Assembly (NCBI GenBank): GCA_902592545.1 | Contig: CACJFA010000001.1 | Span: 19,151 to 83,150, forward strand | Direction: 5' to 3' | Length of the DNA stretch: 64,000 bases | Source: an uncultured Pelagibacteraceae bacterium | Lineage (GTDB): Bacteria; Pseudomonadota; Alphaproteobacteria; Pelagibacterales; Pelagibacteraceae | Position numbers and translations under genes: made by a program | Notes under the pieces: model-generated | What the model was told of the DNA's origin: nothing | Databases searched by the model: none | The model's input: the letters and a program-made list of their open reading frames with translations, nothing else | Shown: positions 26,111 through 35,339 of the stretch, piece after piece | Layout of the letters: each line of letters opens with the position of its first letter | Numbering within the stretch: position 1 is the stretch's first letter

Positions 26111-26581
26111 TTTATTTTTATTGCTCATAGCAAACTTTTTATTTATTCTCCATCTAGACTCAGCTCGTACAATATAGCCACAACAGTTTTTTGATTTACA
26201 TTTACAAGGAAATTGTTTGTAGTTTTCATCGTAACCAAATCCATAATCACAAGTAAATTCCTCACCTTTTTTAATGTCCTTGATTGCTTTGACCCAAATT
26301 TTTAATCCTTTTCCATCGTAATCACAATTATTATCACAAGAATGGTTTATTAAGCCTGCAGTATTCCATGGAAAATCTCCATCTAAATCGTATCTTTTAT
26401 TTATTGTAAATAAATATATTGGTTTACTATTATCGTACTTATCAGAATTTTGTGTTTGTTTTTTCGTTATAAGTTTTCCAACATAGTTAATTATTTTGGT
26501 TCCCTCTTTAATGTCACGAGTTGCATAAAGTCCTCTACCTTTATTATCAATTCCAGATCTTTTTATTTTATATAATTTCAT
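26090..26581 (-). CDS. SET domain-containing protein-lysine methyltransferase
   Basis: NHSCDNNCDY, GEEFTCDYGFGY, post-SET cysteines CKCKSKNC. Confidence 0.88.
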   Translation of the reverse strand: MKLYKIKRSGIDNKGRGLYATRDIKEGTKIINYVGKLITKKQTQNSDKYDNSKPIYLFTINKRYDLDGDFPWNTAGLINHSCDNNCDYDGKGLKIWVKAIKDIKKGEEFTCDYGFGYDENYKQFPCKCKSKNCCGYIVRAESRWRINKKFAMSNKNKLIKNSK

Positions 26582-26615
26582 GAAGTTTTTTTATTTAGAG
26601 TTTTCTAAAGAATTA

Positions 26616-27545
26616 TCAATTAAATTCTAAAAGAGCATCAACGTGTCTTTTAGTGCTATCTCGAAGTGCATTAAGGTTATAACCGCCCTCTAAAATTGAA
26701 ACAACTTTTCCATTACAAAACTTTTTAGAAGTCTCCAATATTCTTTTAGTAATAGTAAAATAATCCTCTGTTTTTAAATTAAATTGAGCGAGAGGGTCAT
26801 CTTCATGGGCGTCAAAACCAGCGCTAATCAATATAAACTCTGGTCTAAACTCTTCTAATTTTTTTAATACACGGTCAAATACGTTTAAATATTCTTCTGA
26901 ACTTATGCCAGCTGGCAAAGGTATATTAAAGATATTGTTAAATTTACCTCTCTCTTGTTCTGAACCAGTTCCTGGGTAGTAGGGATATTGGTGAGTTGAT
27001 ATAAAAAGAACATTCTCATTTTCATAAAAAATATCCTGTGTTCCATTACCGTGATGTACATCAAAATCTATTATTGCAACTTTCTTATATTTATATTTTT
27101 TCAACAAATAATTTGCACCAATACTCACTGAATTTAAAATACAAAAACCAGCAGCCTTATTTTGTGAACTATGATGTCCAGGAGGTCGAACACTACAGAA
27201 TGCATTTCTAAATTCTTTTTTTTCTACCCCATCAATTGCAGCAATTATTGATCCAACTGCATCGAAAGTTGCGTCTTTGCTTCCAGGTGAAACGATTGTA
27301 TCACCATCAAGTGAGGAGAAACCTTTTTTGGGGAAAGAACTTTTTACTAAATTTAAATAATTATTTTCATGTGTGGTTAATAGAATATCATCTGAAACTT
27401 TAGATGGTTTCTTCCATATAAGATTTTTATTATTAAGTTTTTTAAAGTTTTCTACTATGACTGATACTCTAGCTATTTGTTCTGGATGCCCAGGACCTGT
27501 GTCATGATTTTGAGATGTATCTGATGTAATTAAGCCAGTTTTCAC
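26616..27545 (-). CDS. Histone deacetylase-family (acetoin utilisation/polyamine deacetylase-like) hydrolase
   Basis: RPPGHHSSQNKAAGFCILN, IDFDVHHGNGTQDIF, SAGFDAHEDDPLA. Confidence 0.94.
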   Translation of the reverse strand: MKTGLITSDTSQNHDTGPGHPEQIARVSVIVENFKKLNNKNLIWKKPSKVSDDILLTTHENNYLNLVKSSFPKKGFSSLDGDTIVSPGSKDATFDAVGSIIAAIDGVEKKEFRNAFCSVRPPGHHSSQNKAAGFCILNSVSIGANYLLKKYKYKKVAIIDFDVHHGNGTQDIFYENENVLFISTHQYPYYPGTGSEQERGKFNNIFNIPLPAGISSEEYLNVFDRVLKKLEEFRPEFILISAGFDAHEDDPLAQFNLKTEDYFTITKRILETSKKFCNGKVVSILEGGYNLNALRDSTKRHVDALLEFN

Positions 27546-28699
27546 TTAAAGTAATTATCTAAGATTTTAGTATAAATTAAAGTTAATCTTTTCAAATCAG
27601 ATAAGGACACACATTCCCCCACCTTATGCATGGTTTTTCCCACTAATCCAAATTCTAAACATGGAGCAATTTTTCTTATGAATCTAGCATCTGATGTTCC
27701 ACCAGTTGTAGATAATTTAGGTTTAATTTTAGTAATCTTTTTAATTGTATTTTGTATCATAAATGTAGTTTTGTTTGGCTTGGTTAAAAAGGCTTCACCA
27801 GAAACACTATATTCAATTTTATATTTTGATTTATTTTTATTACAAATTTGTTTTATTACTTTATTAATTTTATTCTTTAATTTGTAAGATGTGTGTTTGT
27901 TATTAAATCTAATATTAAAGGATGCGCTAGCCAATCCTGGAATTATATTATCAGCTGAATTATCAATGTTAATTTTTGTTATTTCTAAATTTGTAGGTTG
28001 AAAATCTTTTGTTCCTTTATCAAATTTAATTTCTTTTAATTCTTTGAGTATTTGAACTAAAGCAGTTGATGGATTGTTAGCTCTATTTGGGTAAGCGACA
28101 TGACCCTGAATTCCTATGACAGATAATTTTCCAGTCATACTACCTCTACGACCAATTTTTACCATTTCTCCTAATTTATTTGGATTCGTAGGCTCACCTA
28201 CCAAACAAAAATCTATTTTTTCTTTTCTTTTTCTCAAATACTCAACAACTTTTTTCGTCCCATTAATTGCAATTCCTTCTTCGTCTCCAGTAATTAGAAG
28301 ACTAATAGATCCACCAAATTTTTTATTTTCCCTAGAAAAATTACTTACTGCAGAAACAAATGCAGCTATTGAACTTTTCATATCATTTGCACCTCTGCCA
28401 ATTAAGTATCCTTTCTTAACAGCAGGTTTAAAGGGATTAACAGTCCAATCATTTAAATTACCAGGTGGTACCACATCTAAATGACCTGCATAACAAAAAT
28501 TTGGACTTGCGGTACCAAGTCTTGCGTAAAGATTTTTTACAGGATAACTATTTTTATCTTTGAACTCGAGAATTTTAGTTTTAAAGCCGATTTTTTTTAA
28601 TTTTTTTTCTAAAAATTTAATAACACCGGCATCAGTTTTTGTAACAGATGGAAACCTAATTAGCTCTTTAGCTAATTGTAATTCATTTATTGTTGGCAT
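27542..28699 (-). CDS. dapE: Succinyl-diaminopimelate desuccinylase
   Basis: GHLDVVPPGNLNDW, GRGANDMKSSIAAFVSA, TGDEEG; next to dapD. Confidence 0.95.
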   Translation of the reverse strand: MPTINELQLAKELIRFPSVTKTDAGVIKFLEKKLKKIGFKTKILEFKDKNSYPVKNLYARLGTASPNFCYAGHLDVVPPGNLNDWTVNPFKPAVKKGYLIGRGANDMKSSIAAFVSAVSNFSRENKKFGGSISLLITGDEEGIAINGTKKVVEYLRKRKEKIDFCLVGEPTNPNKLGEMVKIGRRGSMTGKLSVIGIQGHVAYPNRANNPSTALVQILKELKEIKFDKGTKDFQPTNLEITKINIDNSADNIIPGLASASFNIRFNNKHTSYKLKNKINKVIKQICNKNKSKYKIEYSVSGEAFLTKPNKTTFMIQNTIKKITKIKPKLSTTGGTSDARFIRKIAPCLEFGLVGKTMHKVGECVSLSDLKRLTLIYTKILDNYFK

Positions 28700-28701
28700 G
28701 T

Positions 28702-29529
28702 TTAATCTCTTAAAAGATCGTTAACTGATGTTTTTGATCTTGTTTTTTCATCAACTTGTTTAATAATTACTGCACAGCTTAAAGATGGTGCAGATGGATT
28801 ATTTTTATCTGGTAAAGAACCTGGTACAACAACTGAGTATGGAGGAATTTTTCCGTAAGTAATTTCGCCTGTCGCCCTATTTACTATTTTAGTACTTTGT
28901 GTAATTAGCATACCCATACTTAATACAGAGCCTTCTCCAACTATTACACCTTCGACAACTTCTGACATCGCCCCAACAAAAACATTATCTTCAATAATTG
29001 TTGGTAATGCTTGAGCGGGTTCCAAGACGCCTCCAATTCCAGAACCTGCAGAGATATGACAATTTTTTCCAATCTGACAACAGCTTCCTGCACGACTAAA
29101 CGTGTCCATCATCGTTCCCTCATCGATCCAGGCTCCGATATTTACATAACAAGGCATCAACACTGCATTCTTTCCTATAAAAGATCCTTTTCTTACTGGC
29201 GAATTAGGCACCATTCTAAAACCAGCTTTTTCATGATCTTCTTTTGTCCATCCAGCTGTTTTTCCTTTAAGTAAATGAGCTTTGTCATACCAGCTACTGT
29301 ATGGACCATTTAAATTTTCCATTGGATACATTCTAAAGCTTAACATGATAGCTTTTTTTAAATGTTGATGTGTAACCCATTCACCATTTATCTTTTCAGC
29401 TACTCTTGCTTTTCCACTATCTAAATCATCAATAATTTGATTAACAGCATCCTTTAATGATTTATCTGAATTTTGACTTACTTGGTCTTTATTTTCCCAA
29501 GCTTCATTTATAATTTTTTCTATACTCAT
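28702..29529 (-). CDS. dapD: 2,3,4,5-tetrahydropyridine-2,6-dicarboxylate N-succinyltransferase
   Basis: Left-handed hexapeptide repeats; GAWIDEGTMMDTFSRAGSCCQIGKNCHISAGSGIGGVLEP. Confidence 0.97.
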   Translation of the reverse strand: MSIEKIINEAWENKDQVSQNSDKSLKDAVNQIIDDLDSGKARVAEKINGEWVTHQHLKKAIMLSFRMYPMENLNGPYSSWYDKAHLLKGKTAGWTKEDHEKAGFRMVPNSPVRKGSFIGKNAVLMPCYVNIGAWIDEGTMMDTFSRAGSCCQIGKNCHISAGSGIGGVLEPAQALPTIIEDNVFVGAMSEVVEGVIVGEGSVLSMGMLITQSTKIVNRATGEITYGKIPPYSVVVPGSLPDKNNPSAPSLSCAVIIKQVDEKTRSKTSVNDLLRD

Positions 29530-29533
29530 AATT

Positions 29534-30205
29534 TTATGAGTTTTTTAATAACCTTATTTCTTTTAAAAATAAAGAAAGATTTTCTATTTTGTAATCAATG
29601 TATTCTTGATCAGACTCTTTTTTACCCCAGTATTCATCATTGATTAACCAAACTGTTTTTGCTCCTCTTTCTTTTCCAATTGAGAGATTTTTTGCGATAT
29701 CTTCAATATAAAGTGTCTCAGTTGGATCAATTTGAAACTTTTTGATCATAAGATCAAATGCTTTTGCTTCAGGTTTTGGACTGTATTCAGCATCAACAAT
29801 ATCAAATACTCCATCAAATTGATCTTCAATTCCTAAGTGAGTAGTTATATTTTTAACATGTTCTTTGCTACCATTTGTAAACACAAATTTGTTTAGATTA
29901 ATATTTTCTAGCTCATTCCTTAAAGCAGTATCTTTTTCTAAAAAATCTAAATTAATGTCATGTACGTATTCTAAAAATTCTCTTGGAGGTATATCGTGAT
30001 GTATCATTAAACCATTGAGGCTGGTGTTATATTTGTGAAAATAATTTGTTTGTAATTCTTTTGCTTCTTTTAAATCTACATTTAATTTATTTGAAATATA
30101 TTGAGTCATTTTTTTACTTACTTGACCAAATACTCCTTCAAGATCACTATAGAGTACCCCATCACAATCAAATAATATGTTTTTGATATTCTTTAATTCT
30201 TTCAT
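29534..30205 (-). CDS. HAD-family pyrimidine 5'-nucleotidase-like hydrolase
   Basis: LFDCDGVLYSD motif I, FTNGSKEH, TLYIEDIAKNL. Confidence 0.88.
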   Translation of the reverse strand: MKELKNIKNILFDCDGVLYSDLEGVFGQVSKKMTQYISNKLNVDLKEAKELQTNYFHKYNTSLNGLMIHHDIPPREFLEYVHDINLDFLEKDTALRNELENINLNKFVFTNGSKEHVKNITTHLGIEDQFDGVFDIVDAEYSPKPEAKAFDLMIKKFQIDPTETLYIEDIAKNLSIGKERGAKTVWLINDEYWGKKESDQEYIDYKIENLSLFLKEIRLLKNS

Positions 30206-31050
30206 TGTCTTATTAGGGTCCCAGAGCCCTTGTCAGAGAATATTTCCCATAAACACGAATGTGGCTTTGTGCCATTGATTATACCAACTGCTGTTACACC
30301 ATTATTTACTGCATCTAAGCATGCGTTTATTTTAGGTATCATACCTTCTGTAATAGTTTCATCTTTAATCATTTCAAGAACCTCAGATGAAGAAATTTCC
30401 TCTATCAATTTCTTATTTTTATCTAAAACACCATCAACATTCGTCATTAACAATAGTCTTCTAGATTTTAAAGATTTTGCTATAGCCATTGCGGCAGTAT
30501 CTCCATTAATATTATATGTTTGGTTTTCTTTACCTAATCCTAATGGAGAAATTATAGGAATTTTATTTTGATTAATTATATTTAATATTTGTTCATTATT
30601 AATTTCATTTGGTATTCCTACGAATCCTAGCTCTTCCGCTTCTGGTATAGTTTTTATAATATTATTATTTTTTGTATGAATAGAGATTGCCTCTGTTCCT
30701 TTATTTTTTAAAGAATTAACAATGTCTTCATTAAAATCAATCAAAACAGATTCAACAATATCAATTATATGTTTATCAGTTACTCTTAGTCCTCTTATAA
30801 ATTTTGATTGAATATTTGATTTTTCTAGCTCTCTTTTAATTCTAGGTCCACCACCATGAATTACCACAGTTGCAAGGCCCAATTTATTCAAAACACTAAG
30901 ATCAGTTATAAAATTATTGAATACGTTTCTATCAATTAAAACGTTTCCACCGTATTTAATTACAATTAAATCATTTTTGTATTTTTCAATATATTTAGTA
31001 ACTTCATTAATTGGTGGCCCATCTTTAGGTAATATCTTTTCAAGGTCCAT
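30202..31050 (-). CDS. argB: Acetylglutamate kinase
   Basis: VIKYGGNVLID, VVIHGGGPRIKREL, INGDTAAMAIA. Confidence 0.97.
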   Translation of the reverse strand: MDLEKILPKDGPPINEVTKYIEKYKNDLIVIKYGGNVLIDRNVFNNFITDLSVLNKLGLATVVIHGGGPRIKRELEKSNIQSKFIRGLRVTDKHIIDIVESVLIDFNEDIVNSLKNKGTEAISIHTKNNNIIKTIPEAEELGFVGIPNEINNEQILNIINQNKIPIISPLGLGKENQTYNINGDTAAMAIAKSLKSRRLLLMTNVDGVLDKNKKLIEEISSSEVLEMIKDETITEGMIPKINACLDAVNNGVTAVGIINGTKPHSCLWEIFSDKGSGTLIRQ

Positions 31051-31067
31051 TTATTATTTTTTAATTA

Positions 31068-32747
31068 TTAGGTTACAGTTTTAACTGTTGTACGTTTCAT
31101 TATTACAACCTGCTGAGCCATTGTTAAAATGTTATTAACTGTCCAATAAATTACTAACCCACTTGGGAATGGTGCAAGAATTACTGTTAAAAATAATGGG
31201 AAGAACATAAATATTTTTGCTTGCATTGGATCTGTTGGAGCTGGATTTAACTTCTGTTGTACCCACATAGATAACCCCATAGCAACTGGCCATGCTCCAA
31301 TTACAAGGAAAGAAGGTACGTCATATGGAAACAATCCAAATAAATTAAATATAGAAGTAGGATCCTTAGCACTTAAATCCTGGATCCAACCATAAAAAGG
31401 CATATGACGCATTTCTATCGTTACAAATAAAACTTTATACAAAGCAAAAAATACAGGTATTTGAATTAGAATGGGCAAACATCCAGACATGGGATTTACT
31501 TTTTCCTTCTTGTAAAGAGCCATCATTGCTTGTTGCAATTTCATCTTGTCATCTTTGTGTACTTCCTTAAGTCTTGCCATCTCAGGCTGAAGAGCTTTCA
31601 TTTTAGCCATGCTTCTGAATGAAAAATTAGCAAGTGGAAAAAATGCTACACGAATACAAACAGTAACAGCAATAATTGCCAATCCATAGTTACCAAATAT
31701 TTTAAAGAAATATTCTAAAGCAGTAAACAAAGGACGTGTTAAAAAGTATAAGAATCCCCAATCTATCGTAAGATCAAATTTATCAATTTTTAATGATTCT
31801 GCGTACCCATCAATTACATCAACTCTTTTTGCAGCTACTATTACTTGCAAGTTTTCTTCTATAGAGGAGTTTCCAGTTAACTCCAATGGTTCTGTTGTAA
31901 CAAAGTTTATTCTATACTTGTTTTTGTAATCCATCGTAGTTTTAAATTCCTTTTTTCTTGGTGGAATTAGGGTTGATATGTAATATTTATCTCCTAGACC
32001 CAACCATCCTTTTTGGGCAGTTCTTGAAAACTTTTTCTCTTCAATATCATCATAATCTTCCTCAATTAATTCTTCATCTAATGTAGCGATAGGGCCTTCA
32101 TGAAGAATGTAAAAATCGGTTAAACCTTCTGGGATTTGATTTCTTATAATTTGTCCATAAGAATAGAAGTCATAATTTTTATCAGTAGAATTTATAACTC
32201 TTTGTTTTATTGTGAATAAAAACTTATCATCTAATGCAATTTCTTTTTCAAAAGTGATCCCTTGATCATTAGTCCAACTTAGTTTTATAGGAGATTGATC
32301 AGTTAATTTATTATTTCCAGAAACTGACCAAATTGAATCTGCATTTGGAATATCGATATTTTTATCAGTAGTTATAAAGCCACTTTCAATTATATAGCCT
32401 TCTTTAGAGCTTCGTGGTGCAAGAAATTTTACTTTTTCATTGCTTTCTAAACTAACATTATATTCTTTGAAAGTTAGATCGTCTATTGCGGCCCCCTTTA
32501 ATGAAATAGATCCAATAATACTTTGGTTCTCAAATTGAATTCTTTCGCTTTGTTGTAACGCTTCTTCTCGTGAAATTTCAGTTACATTTTCTTTTTGATC
32601 AAGACTAGGTGCATCTGAATTCTGTTCAGTCTTAGTTTTTTCAGTTAAATTTTCTTTTGTTACAGGAGGTGGTGCAAAAAATAGCGAGTATAATATAATT
32701 ACAGCAGCTGATAAACTTATTGCAGCAATTATATTTCGAGTTTCCAT
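31068..32747 (-). CDS. yidC: Membrane protein insertase YidC
   Basis: 60KD_IMP domain: NPMSGCLPILIQIPVFFALYKVLF; synteny with yidD/rnpA. Confidence 0.97.
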   Translation of the reverse strand: METRNIIAAISLSAAVIILYSLFFAPPPVTKENLTEKTKTEQNSDAPSLDQKENVTEISREEALQQSERIQFENQSIIGSISLKGAAIDDLTFKEYNVSLESNEKVKFLAPRSSKEGYIIESGFITTDKNIDIPNADSIWSVSGNNKLTDQSPIKLSWTNDQGITFEKEIALDDKFLFTIKQRVINSTDKNYDFYSYGQIIRNQIPEGLTDFYILHEGPIATLDEELIEEDYDDIEEKKFSRTAQKGWLGLGDKYYISTLIPPRKKEFKTTMDYKNKYRINFVTTEPLELTGNSSIEENLQVIVAAKRVDVIDGYAESLKIDKFDLTIDWGFLYFLTRPLFTALEYFFKIFGNYGLAIIAVTVCIRVAFFPLANFSFRSMAKMKALQPEMARLKEVHKDDKMKLQQAMMALYKKEKVNPMSGCLPILIQIPVFFALYKVLFVTIEMRHMPFYGWIQDLSAKDPTSIFNLFGLFPYDVPSFLVIGAWPVAMGLSMWVQQKLNPAPTDPMQAKIFMFFPLFLTVILAPFPSGLVIYWTVNNILTMAQQVVIMKRTTVKTVT

Positions 32748-32998
32748 TATTTATTATCCTTCATTTCTTTTTTAACTGGATCAAACCCTTCACCACCCCC
32801 TAAAAATTTTATTGGATGGCAGGATAAAATTCTTTTTATACTCATAAATAAACCTTTAAAAAAACCATATTCTTTTAAAGCATCTATGCTGTATTCAGAA
32901 CATGTTGGTAAATATCTACAAGAATGTCCCAATAATGGACTAATCAAATATTTATAGGCTTTGATAAATTTAATTAAAATTAAAGTAAATATATTCAT
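32747..32998 (-). CDS. yidD: Membrane protein insertion efficiency factor YidD
   Basis: [31 protein letters not shown]. Confidence 0.96.
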   Translation of the reverse strand: MNIFTLILIKFIKAYKYLISPLLGHSCRYLPTCSEYSIDALKEYGFFKGLFMSIKRILSCHPIKFLGGGEGFDPVKKEMKDNK

Positions 32999-33339
32999 TA
33001 TTTTATTTTAGCAAAATCCTGAAAAAGAGTTTCTTTTATAATTTTGTATTCATTATTTAGCATAGAAGACTTAGCTATAACAAGAAATGAATAATCAAAG
33101 TTTATCTCAACTTTTTTAACAGCTTCATTCATGATGTTTCTTAATCTTCTTTTAATTTTATTTCTCTTTACTGCATTACCAATTTTTTTTTTAGTCACAA
33201 AGCTAATATTTAGTCTTTTTTTATCTTTATTTAGTAATTTTCCAAAAAAAATAGTTACGTATTTATTTGTAATCTTTTTTTGTTTAAGTAAATTTTTAAA
33301 TTCTTCGTTTTTTGAAAGAGCAAGTATTTTGCTTTTCAT
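32998..33339 (-). CDS. rnpA: Ribonuclease P protein component
   Basis: [22 protein letters not shown] (RNR motif); between yidD and rpmH. Confidence 0.95.
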   Translation of the reverse strand: MKSKILALSKNEEFKNLLKQKKITNKYVTIFFGKLLNKDKKRLNISFVTKKKIGNAVKRNKIKRRLRNIMNEAVKKVEINFDYSFLVIAKSSMLNNEYKIIKETLFQDFAKIK

Positions 33340-33343
33340 TATT

Positions 33344-33484
33344 CTATATAGAAACAGTTAGTGATTTTCTTCCTCTTGCTCTTCTTCTAGCCAAAAGCTT
33401 TTTACCACCTTTAGTTTTCATTTTTGAACGAAAGCCGTGTTTTCGAGCTCTTTTTTTATTTGAGGGTTGATAAGTTCTTTTCAT
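33344..33484 (-). CDS. rpmH: 50S ribosomal protein L34 (absent from supplied ORF track)
   Basis: Manual translation of the minus strand: [46 protein letters not shown]; upstream of rnpA. Confidence 0.98.
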   Translation of the reverse strand: MKRTYQPSNKKRARKHGFRSKMKTKGGKKLLARRRARGRKSLTVSI

Positions 33485-33580
33485 AATTAGATTTGATATA
33501 GTTTTTTATAATTTTGCACCTTTATATTAGTAATAATTAAAATAGCAAATAGAAGATTAAGCATTAAAATAAGAAGAATC

Positions 33581-34303
33581 ATGGAAAATACAAAAAAAAT
33601 TAAATTATTTATTGGATTGTCCTATTTGTTAATTGTTTGCTTATTTTTATATTTCTTTTTTTCAAAATTTAGTCTCGCAGAAATTACATCCTATGATTTT
33701 CTAAGAGATAACAAATCTTATTTTTTTGAACTCAAAAAATCTAACTTATTTTTAATTTCTATTATTTTTTTAGCATTAACTATTCTTTGGGTTTTCCCCT
33801 TTTTAGGATTTGGATCTCCAGTTGCTTTAATGGGTGGTTTTATATTTGGAAAATGGATAGGTACACTTGTTGTTGTTTTGGGCCTGAGTATTGGTGCTAC
33901 TTTTTTGTATATTTTTGGAAATTATTTTTTAAAACAGCTTATTAGAGAAAAGTTTTTAAATAAGTTTCAAAACTTGGAGATAAAATTTAAGCAATCTGAA
34001 TTTATTTATTTATTAGTTTACCGTTTTATAGGTGGCATACCTTGGCAGCTGAGTTGTCTCTTACCAACCCTATTTAATGTTAAGGTTATAAATTTTTTCT
34101 TTGCTACATTGATTGGAATAATTCCTCAAATTTTTTTAGCAGTTTCTATTGGGAGTGGATTAGAAAAAATTATAGACCAAAATGCTGAAGTACCTGGAAT
34201 AACCGATATAATATTTTCACCTGACATATATGTTCCTATTACAGCTTTCTTTATTTTAATTCTGATCACGATACTTTTGAGAAAGTTTTTTTATAGAAAT
34301 TAG
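33581..34303 (+). CDS. TVP38/TMEM64 (DedA/SNARE-associated) family membrane protein
   Basis: FGSPVALMGGFIFGKWIGT, YRFIGGIPWQLSCLLPTLFNVKVINFF, multiple TM segments. Confidence 0.85.
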   Translation: MENTKKIKLFIGLSYLLIVCLFLYFFFSKFSLAEITSYDFLRDNKSYFFELKKSNLFLISIIFLALTILWVFPFLGFGSPVALMGGFIFGKWIGTLVVVLGLSIGATFLYIFGNYFLKQLIREKFLNKFQNLEIKFKQSEFIYLLVYRFIGGIPWQLSCLLPTLFNVKVINFFFATLIGIIPQIFLAVSIGSGLEKIIDQNAEVPGITDIIFSPDIYVPITAFFILILITILLRKFFYRN

Positions 34304-34377
34304 TGGTGCTCCCACCCTGTACTGACCAGGGAACTAGTCATTACCAATGACTTGTTATACCATTTAACTACAGGAGC
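34304..34377 (-). tRNA. tRNA-Thr (anticodon GGT), atypical T-loop
   Basis: RC: GCTCCTG TA GTTA AATGGTA TAAC A AGTCA TTGGTAA TGACT AGTT CCCTG GTCAGTA CAGGG TGGGAGC A CCA; all four stems pair. Confidence 0.92.
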
Positions 34378-34477
34378 TTAGAGACAAATTGTATTTTATT
34401 GATAATAAAGCATTTTTTTCAAATTATTGCCTTAATTTTTTGATGAATATGATTTATATCTATTTTAGGAAAATGTT

Positions 34478-34678
34478 ATGGGAATTCATTACGATTACAA
34501 ATCAACTAAAAGTAATAAGCTTATGGAAAAGCAAGCTAAAAGAGAGAGAAAGCTTGCTGAAAAAAAAGCTAAACGTTTAGCTAAAGAAGGCTCAAAAAAA
34601 GAAGAGGAAAAAGCACCTACACTAGATCCCAATAAACCAATTTCTTTAGATTTTCTGACTAACCCAAACAAAGAATGA
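34478..34678 (+). CDS. Small Lys-rich conserved-looking hypothetical protein (66 aa)
   Basis: MGIHYDYKSTKSNKLMEKQAKRERKLAEKKAKRLAKEG...; ATGA-coupled to the next small ORF. Confidence 0.65.
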   Translation: MGIHYDYKSTKSNKLMEKQAKRERKLAEKKAKRLAKEGSKKEEEKAPTLDPNKPISLDFLTNPNKE

Positions 34679-34776
34679 GTTCAAAAGAAAAAAATGAGCG
34701 TTTAAGCTTGGCGCTTAGAAAAAATTTGAAGAAAAGAAAAATTTTCCAAAAAAAAAATAAAAAGAAAAATAAATAA
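34675..34776 (+). CDS. Very small basic protein (33 aa; absent from supplied ORF track)
   Basis: [33 protein letters not shown]; overlaps the upstream stop (ATGA) and the dcd start (TAATG). Confidence 0.6.
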   Translation: MSSKEKNERLSLALRKNLKKRKIFQKKNKKKNK

Positions 34777-35336
34777 TGTCAATTCAACCTGATTCTTGGA
34801 TTAAAAAAATGTGCAAGGAGCACAATATGATAGAGCCATTTTTGGATCATCAAGTTTCTGAAGGAAAAATTTCTTATGGATTAAGTAGTATGGGATACGA
34901 TGTAAGAATCTCTGATGAATATAGGATATTTACTAATGTAAATAGTTCTTTGGTTGATCCAAAGAATTTCTCTGATGATAATTTTATAGAACGAAAAGGA
35001 CCACACTGTATTATTCCACCAAATTCATTTGTATTAGCTAAAACAGTAGAATATTTTAGAATACCAAAAGATGTTTTATGTATTTGTGTTGGAAAAAGTA
35101 CTTATGCAAGAACAGGAATTATTTGTAATGTTACACCAATTGAAAATGAATTTGAGGGCAATATTGTAATTGAGCTAAGTAATACAACACCTAATCCTGC
35201 AAAAATTTATTCAAACGAGGGAATAGCACAATTTTTATTTTTTAAATCAGATACTCAGCCAGAAACAACTTATAAATCAAAGAACGGTAAATATCAGGGC
35301 CAAACCACAATTCAAGTTGCTAAGATTAAAAAGTAA
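34776..35336 (+). CDS. dcd: dCTP deaminase
   Basis: [49 protein letters not shown]. Confidence 0.97.
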   Translation: MSIQPDSWIKKMCKEHNMIEPFLDHQVSEGKISYGLSSMGYDVRISDEYRIFTNVNSSLVDPKNFSDDNFIERKGPHCIIPPNSFVLAKTVEYFRIPKDVLCICVGKSTYARTGIICNVTPIENEFEGNIVIELSNTTPNPAKIYSNEGIAQFLFFKSDTQPETTYKSKNGKYQGQTTIQVAKIKK

Positions 35337-35339
35337 TTT

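Noticed and set aside
33485-33580. Possible oriC next to rpmH
   Set aside because: No dnaA gene or clear DnaA-box cluster upstream of rpmH; rpmH alone is insufficient evidence.
34389-34580. ORF 34389..34580 (63 aa)
   Set aside because: Overlaps the better-supported 34478..34678 ORF in another frame and has no coding-like features.
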